From Candidatus Manganitrophus noduliformans (GTDB lineage: Bacteria; Nitrospirota; Nitrospiria; SBBL01; Manganitrophaceae), in contig NZ_VTOW01000001.1 of assembly GCF_012184425.1 (NCBI RefSeq), positions 1,860,001 through 1,924,000 on the forward strand: DNA of 64,000 nt, written 5' to 3'. A program made the position numbers and the translations under genes. The notes below the pieces were generated by a model. That model did not search any database and was not told where the DNA came from. It saw only the letters and a program-made list of their open reading frames with translations. Within the stretch, counting starts at the first letter, position 1, and the number at the start of each line of letters is the position of its first letter. Positions 59,937-64,000 of the stretch are shown here, in pieces.

Positions 59937-59957
59937 GGGCGAGGAGGCGCCTCGCCC
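59937..59957. terminator. GC hairpin after the surface operon
   Basis: GGGCGAGG (59937-59944) pairs with CCTCGCCC (59950-59957) around a 5-nt loop, nine bases after the stop at 59928. No U-tract follows, so it may be Rho-assisted or a dispersed palindrome. Confidence 0.5.
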
Positions 59958-60074
59958 CGACAGGAATCCAATCCGGAGCATCATCGAATCCGTTGAAACC
60001 GCCCGCCGTTTCGCTTGATTGCCTTCTCCAAATATGATAGGTTAAAAACGCCTCAACAGATCGGAAGGCCTATC

Positions 60075-60734
60075 GTGAGCATCTATCCCTCCCAGAAAAA
60101 ATATTTTGAGGAGGCCTACCGGACCGGCGAGCATGGCTGGCCCGTGGAAGGGGCCTCTCTGCCGGTTTCCCGTTTCGTTACGCGATTTAAGAAAGAGCGC
60201 TCCGCAGGCCGCGTGTTGGATATCGGCTGCGGCGAAGGGAGACACTCCGCTCTCTTTGCGCGCGAGGGCTACCGGACGGTCGGTCTCGATTATCAGCCGC
60301 TCGCATTAGAGCGGGCGCGCCGGATCTCCGGGAACGGATCGGCCCGGGCAAACCTCCGATTCATGCTCGGAGATGTTTTCCATCTCCCCTTCCGGCCGGG
60401 AACATTCGACGTCGTTCTCGATTACGGCTGCCTCCATCACATCCGCCGTAGGGATACCCACGCCTATCTCGAGAACGTCGGCCCGGTTCTCAAGCCGGGG
60501 GGCTACTTTCTCCTTTCCTGTTTTTCGACGCACTTCAAACACCATCCTGATGAAAAGAGAAAGCGGGATTGGATGGTGCACAACGGTCACTACGACCGGT
60601 TTTTTCGGAAGGGGGATTTTAAGTCGATTTTCGGCCGGGACTTCGAGGTCCTGAATGTCGAGGAAGAGCGGCAATCGACCTACGCATTTTTTCATGTTCT
60701 GATGCGGAAAAAGGAGAAGGGAACACGCTCCTAG
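60075..60734 (+). CDS. class I SAM-dependent methyltransferase
   Basis: A 219-residue methyltransferase. Motif I is VLDIGCGEGRHSALFAREGY near residue 42; motif II is the acidic LGDVFHLPFRPGTFDVVLDY near 105; CLHHIRR follows, then LKPGGYFLLSCFS. The GTG at 60075, with GGAAGG six bases upstream, gives a start MSIYPSQKKYFEEAY typical of TehB-like and related families. The substrate is unknown; a Cys-Leu-His-His motif suggests a small-molecule or metalloid class. It is 13 bp before the aminotransferase, with which it may be co-transcribed. Confidence 0.85.
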   Translation: MSIYPSQKKYFEEAYRTGEHGWPVEGASLPVSRFVTRFKKERSAGRVLDIGCGEGRHSALFAREGYRTVGLDYQPLALERARRISGNGSARANLRFMLGDVFHLPFRPGTFDVVLDYGCLHHIRRRDTHAYLENVGPVLKPGGYFLLSCFSTHFKHHPDEKRKRDWMVHNGHYDRFFRKGDFKSIFGRDFEVLNVEEERQSTYAFFHVLMRKKEKGTRS

Positions 60735-60747
60735 AAAAGGAAAGTTC

Positions 60748-61593
60748 ATGCCCAATATTGCATTCGTGAACGGGAAGTGGAGTTCAATTTCAGCGGCGAA
60801 AGTTTCTGTCGAAGACAGGGGTTTTCAATTTGGAGACGGCGTTTATGAGCTGATTCGAACCTATCAAGGAGAGGTCTTCCATCTCGATGAACACCTCTCC
60901 CGCCTGGAGGCCAGCGCCAAAGAGATTGAAATTACCCTCCCGTACACCGGAAGCCGGTTGGAGAAGATCATCCGCCTCGGATGCCGCAAGAGCGGTTTTA
61001 CCGACGTGAAGATTTATATTCAGGTGACGCGCGGCGCCGCCCCCCGCCTTCATTCTTTTCCCAAAAAGGTGAAGCCGACCGTGGTCATGACCTTCCGGGA
61101 ATTCGAGCCGCTTCCACTGAAACTCCGTGAAGAGGGGGTGGCGATTATTTCCACCCCCGATATCCGATGGGCGCGGTGTAATGTCAAATCGCTCAACCTC
61201 TTGCCGAACGTGATGGGCCGGGAACAGGCGCTCCGTGCAGGGGCCTTTGAGGCGATTTTTATTCGCGACGGGAAGGTCACGGAGGGGGCGGGGAGCAACC
61301 TCTTTGCCGTGCTTGGAAAGAAAATTATTACCCCGCCGGCGGGCCCTTACATCCTGTCCGGTATTACCCGGGAGGTGGTTCTCCGGATCGGGAAGGAGAA
61401 CGGTCTCGAAATGGTCGAGAAAGAGCTGAAGCTCTCGCAGCTCTACTCGGCGGATGAGCTCTTCCTTACCGGAACGACCGTGGAAGTCTTGCCCGTCGTC
61501 CGCCTGGACGGCAAGCCGATCGGCGACGGACGGCCCGGAGAAAAGACGAAATTTTTATGCCGCGCCTTTCAAGAACAGATTGCCTCGAAATAG
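60748..61593 (+). CDS. dat: D-amino-acid aminotransferase (class IV)
   Basis: A 281-residue class IV (fold IV) PLP enzyme. VEDRGFQFGDGVYELIRTY opens it, the Schiff-base lysine is Lys147 in CNVKSLNLLPNVM, and VTEGAGSNLFAV, SGITREVVLRIG and LTGTTVEVLPVV follow. DIRWARCNVKSLNLL is the D-alanine transaminase form, as distinct from branched-chain IlvE, which lacks that spacing. It makes D-Ala and D-Glu for peptidoglycan from 2-oxo acids. Its end is followed by the rimP promoter. Confidence 0.88.
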   Translation: MPNIAFVNGKWSSISAAKVSVEDRGFQFGDGVYELIRTYQGEVFHLDEHLSRLEASAKEIEITLPYTGSRLEKIIRLGCRKSGFTDVKIYIQVTRGAAPRLHSFPKKVKPTVVMTFREFEPLPLKLREEGVAIISTPDIRWARCNVKSLNLLPNVMGREQALRAGAFEAIFIRDGKVTEGAGSNLFAVLGKKIITPPAGPYILSGITREVVLRIGKENGLEMVEKELKLSQLYSADELFLTGTTVEVLPVVRLDGKPIGDGRPGEKTKFLCRAFQEQIASK

Positions 61594-61603
61594 GGGATTC
61601 GTC

Positions 61604-61632
61604 TTGCATTTTGTCATTATTTGTGCTATAAA
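61604..61632 (+). promoter_or_regulatory. strong sigma-70 promoter of the rimP-nusA-infB operon
   Basis: TTGCAT (61604-61609) and TATAAA (61627-61632) are 17 bp apart, with TGC directly before the -10 (extended -10). The start near 61639 is followed at once by a terminator-like hairpin. Confidence 0.75.
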
Positions 61633-61657
61633 CACTTCTGAATTTGGTCTACTTTTC

Positions 61658-61687
61658 AAGTGGGCACGGTCTTCCGCCCACTTTTTT
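61658..61687 (+). terminator. attenuator-like hairpin in the rimP leader
   Basis: AAGTGGGC (61658-61665) pairs with GCCCACTT (61676-61683), a 10-nt loop, and four more T residues follow, all within 45 nt of the transcription start and 38 bp before rimP. A second small hairpin (GGGACCGA/TCGGCCC type) lies at 61694-61711. Terminators in this position are known upstream of rimP in several bacteria and allow NusA-dependent autoregulation. Confidence 0.7.
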
Positions 61688-61724
61688 GTTTTAAGGGACC
61701 GAAATCGGCCCTGATGGGGATCAG

Positions 61725-62195
61725 ATGGATCGAACGGTTCTGGTGGACAGGGTCAAAGAAATTGCGGAGCCGATGCTAAGGTCGCTGGGATTGGAATTGG
61801 TTGAGGTCGAGTATGCCGGTTCCGCAAGGAGCGGCACCCTTCGCGTTTTTATCGACAAACAAGGGGGGGTGACCCTCGATGATTGTGAAAAGGTCAGCCG
61901 GTATCTCAGTCAAGCGCTCGATGTCGACGATCCGATTCCGCATCACTATACGTTTGAAGTTTCTTCGCCCGGCCTTGATCGACCGTTAAAAAAGAGAGAC
62001 GATTTTTCTCGGTCGATCGGGAAGAAGATCAAGGTGAAAACATCCGCTCCAATCGACAACCAGAAGGTGTTCACCGGTCGGCTCGCCGATTTCAAAGAGG
62101 AAAAAGTGACTTTATATCTGGAGGAAGGGAAGGGAAAAGCGATCGAGATCCCCTTCGACCAGATTGCGCAAGCCCGCCTTGAGGTCGAGTTTTAG
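61725..62195 (+). CDS. rimP: ribosome maturation factor RimP
   Basis: A 156-residue protein of normal RimP length. The N-terminal domain includes GLELVEVEYAGSARSGTLRV and FIDKQGGVTLDDCEKVSRYL; the central EVSSPGLDRPLKKRDDFSR is the family hallmark; an Sm-like C-terminal domain follows (KVFTGRLADFKEEKVTLYLE). It helps assemble the 30S subunit in the cytoplasm. The first gene of the rimP-nusA-infB operon, 110 bp before nusA. Confidence 0.96.
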   Translation: MDRTVLVDRVKEIAEPMLRSLGLELVEVEYAGSARSGTLRVFIDKQGGVTLDDCEKVSRYLSQALDVDDPIPHHYTFEVSSPGLDRPLKKRDDFSRSIGKKIKVKTSAPIDNQKVFTGRLADFKEEKVTLYLEEGKGKAIEIPFDQIAQARLEVEF

Positions 62196-62305
62196 CTGAA
62201 GAGGCCCCTGATCCTCCTGGAAACCAGGCGGGTTCAAGAGATATCATGGATCGGACCGTGCCAAGATCCTGGCCCGATCCGTCGGAAAATGGAGGTTGAT
62301 AGAAA

Positions 62306-63658
62306 ATGAATCGCGAGCTCCTCTCTGTCATCGATCAGATTGGGAGAGAGAAGGGAATAGAGAGCCAGAAGATCATCAAGGCGGTGGAATCCGCGCTCCT
62401 GACGGCGGCGAAGAAGCGATACGGCGCAAACGAGAATATTCAGGTGCGGCTCGACTCTCAAACCGGAGAGATTGAAGTGATCTCCCTGAAGAAGATCGTC
62501 GAAGCCGTCACCAATCCCCGCGCCGAAGTTTCGTTGGAGGAGGCCAAGAAGGTCGATGAATCTGCGGAACTGGGCGATGAGATCGGCTCTCTCCTTGAGA
62601 TGGAAGATTTCGGCCGAATTGCCGCGCAGACCGCCAAGCAGGTGATCTTTCAGCGGGTGCGTGAGGCGGAGTGGGAATCGGTCCATCGAGAGTACTCGGT
62701 TCGGCAGGGGGAGATCATCAGCGGAATGATCTTGGGCCAGGAACGTCGCAATTACATCGTGGAACTCGGTAAAACCGAGGCGATCCTTCCCTACCAGGAG
62801 CAGGTCCCCCGGGAGAGTTACCGCCGCGGCGATCGGATTCGCGCCCATCTGCTGGAGGTGAAGCCTTCGGCAAAGGGGCCGCAGATCGTTCTGTCGCGGA
62901 CGCACCCCAATTTTGTCGCAAAGCTCTTCGAGATGGAAGTTCCGGAGATCGCCGAAGGGGTGGTGATCATCAAGGGGGTTGTCCGGGAGCCGGGCGATCG
63001 GACCAAGATCGCGGTCTTCTCCAAAGATTCGGCCGTCGATCCGGTCGGCGCCTGCGTCGGGGTTCGCGGCTCGCGGGTTCAAGCGGTCGTCCGTGAGCTC
63101 AAAGGGGAGAAGATCGATATCGTGACCTGGAGCGACGATCCGCGGACCTTTATCGGCGAGGCGCTCAGTCCGGCGGTCATCGAGAAGGTCGGCATCAATG
63201 AAGCGGAAAAGTCGGCCCTGGTCGTCGTTTCCGATCAACAGCTTTCGCTGGCGATCGGGAAGAAGGGACAAAATGTCCGGCTGGCCGCCAAGTTGACCGA
63301 CTGGAAGATCGACATCATCAATCAAGGAGAGTACGAGAAAGAGCGGGCCAAGGAGCGCGAGCAGGAAATTGCGGCGGCGATCTCTCATGAGCAGAAAATC
63401 CAGGCCGATGCGCAGATTGTGGAAGAGCAGCGGCAAGCGGCCGAGAAACGAGAGTATACCCTCTCCGATGTCCCCGGTCTGGGAGAGAATATGGTCGAAG
63501 CGCTCAAGGAGCAAGGAATCGACAGCGTTCAAAAGTTAGCTGAGACAAATGAAGCGGCCCTTTCCGATCTTCCGATGATCGGAATGAAAACAGCCGCCAA
63601 GATTATTGAGGAGGCGAGGGACCTTCTCAAAATGGAGAAGAAAGGGGAGGGAGCCTGA
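62306..63658 (+). CDS. nusA: transcription termination/antitermination factor NusA
   Basis: A 450-residue NusA. The RNA-polymerase-binding N-terminal domain is at 1-130 (RELLSVIDQIGREKGIESQK), S1 at about 132-200 (GEIISGMILGQERRNYIVEL), and KH1/KH2 at about 230-345 (GVRGSRVQAVVRELKGEKID, AIGKKGQNVRLAAKLTDWKI). A single helix-hairpin-helix repeat closes it (PGLGENMVEALKEQGIDSVQ), where gamma-proteobacteria have two acidic repeats. It modulates pausing and termination, and may control its own operon through the leader hairpin. AATGGAGG precedes the ATG. Confidence 0.97.
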   Translation: MNRELLSVIDQIGREKGIESQKIIKAVESALLTAAKKRYGANENIQVRLDSQTGEIEVISLKKIVEAVTNPRAEVSLEEAKKVDESAELGDEIGSLLEMEDFGRIAAQTAKQVIFQRVREAEWESVHREYSVRQGEIISGMILGQERRNYIVELGKTEAILPYQEQVPRESYRRGDRIRAHLLEVKPSAKGPQIVLSRTHPNFVAKLFEMEVPEIAEGVVIIKGVVREPGDRTKIAVFSKDSAVDPVGACVGVRGSRVQAVVRELKGEKIDIVTWSDDPRTFIGEALSPAVIEKVGINEAEKSALVVVSDQQLSLAIGKKGQNVRLAAKLTDWKIDIINQGEYEKERAKEREQEIAAAISHEQKIQADAQIVEEQRQAAEKREYTLSDVPGLGENMVEALKEQGIDSVQKLAETNEAALSDLPMIGMKTAAKIIEEARDLLKMEKKGEGA

Positions 63659-63732
63659 CCGATCGGAGAACTCCGGTTGTTCGGGAGGGTGGATCGCCCG
63701 CGAATCTCTTTTCCAGAGAAAGAAGGTAGACG

Positions 63733-64000
63733 ATGAGAGTTTTTGAGATTGCAAAAAAAATCGGCATCCCGACCAAGGAGATGATGGCGCTCCTGAAAAG
63801 GATGGGAATCAAGGCGAGCAATCATATGAGCGCCTTGGAGGAAAGCGACATCCAAGCGGTCATGAAAGGGATGGAGAAATCGACGATGACGAAGACCACG
63901 TCGAAGGGGACGAAGTCTGTCAAAGCGGCCCCTCCTCCCCCGCCCGTCGTCGAAAAGAAATCACGCGTCCTTATTAAGAGAAAGCCGACGCCGGAAGAGA
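63733..64000 (+). CDS. infB: translation initiation factor IF-2, N-terminal part (cut by window edge)
   Basis: The ATG at 63733 follows AGAAGGTAG and opens a frame running to the window edge (89 residues). MRVFEIAKKIGIPTKEMMAL and LKRMGIKASNHMSALEE match the IF-2 N-terminal domain, followed by the usual Lys/Pro-rich linker (KAAPPPPPVVEKKSRV). The GTPase domain lies beyond the window. Order rimP-nusA-infB is conserved across bacteria, which supports the call. Confidence 0.95.
   Translation, partial: MRVFEIAKKIGIPTKEMMALLKRMGIKASNHMSALEESDIQAVMKGMEKSTMTKTTSKGTKSVKAAPPPPPVVEKKSRVLIKRKPTPEE

Noticed and set aside
1-64000. CRISPR arrays or insertion sequences
   Set aside because: No regularly spaced direct repeats of 23-40 bp and no transposase-like frame were seen on either strand.

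Overview
The window looks like part of a chromosome from a GC-rich diderm bacterium. Outer-membrane beta-barrels, lipoproteins, sigma-54 promoters with enhancer sites and a rimP-nusA-infB operon fit a Nitrospirota-like or deltaproteobacteria-like lineage. No marker gene here fixes the taxonomy, so the assignment is tentative.

Layout. (A) 1-6363: a cut-off membrane sensor diverges from a five-gene operon encoding a receiver-only protein, a histidine kinase, an NtrC-type sigma-54 activator, a periplasmic coiled-coil protein and a TPR lipoprotein. The gap between them holds three tandem 16-bp palindromes lying midway between two divergent sigma-54 promoters. (B) 6456-8261: a small operon on the minus strand (UPF0016 cation exporter, CDP-alcohol phosphatidyltransferase, SDR epimerase). 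(C) 8325-25598: an envelope and exopolysaccharide region. It begins with a second tandem pair of the same palindromes beside a consensus sigma-54 promoter for a small lipoprotein. A DUF4382-like lipoprotein, glycosyltransferases, a heparinase II/III-fold protein, two APH-fold kinase-like proteins, a glycosyltransferase-deacetylase fusion, a lipoprotein paralog, an ABC exporter and an AlgE-like outer-membrane protein follow. (D) 25672-28357: a divergent LysR-MFS pair between imperfect 34-bp direct repeats, probably acquired. (E) 28774-35765: formamidase, FmdB and a complete Urt-type ABC transporter behind a sigma-54 promoter that has its own upstream palindrome. (F) 35993-44270: housekeeping genes (tRNA-Gln, gltX, rlmN), a larE/M16-peptidase operon, a Spy-like metal-stress protein and a 51-residue YHS protein. 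(G) 44463-59928: a second cell-surface region with a repeat lipoprotein, three related secreted proteins of unknown function, and an operon of two outer-membrane barrels, a TPR-barrel fusion and two large lipoproteins. (H) 60075-64000: a methyltransferase, a D-amino-acid aminotransferase and rimP-nusA-infB.

The strongest candidate for an undescribed system is the regulon implied by A and C. The palindrome, best form TGGGGCAAATGCCCCA, occurs in helically spaced arrays next to sigma-54 promoters at two loci. These promoters serve a two-component system and surface lipoproteins that adjoin an exopolysaccharide cluster. The simplest model is that the activator at 3448-4800 binds these sites, controls its own operon and the divergent sensor, and adjusts the cell surface. 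The sites, promoters and genes are read directly from the sequence; the pairing of activator and sites, and the signal sensed, are inference.
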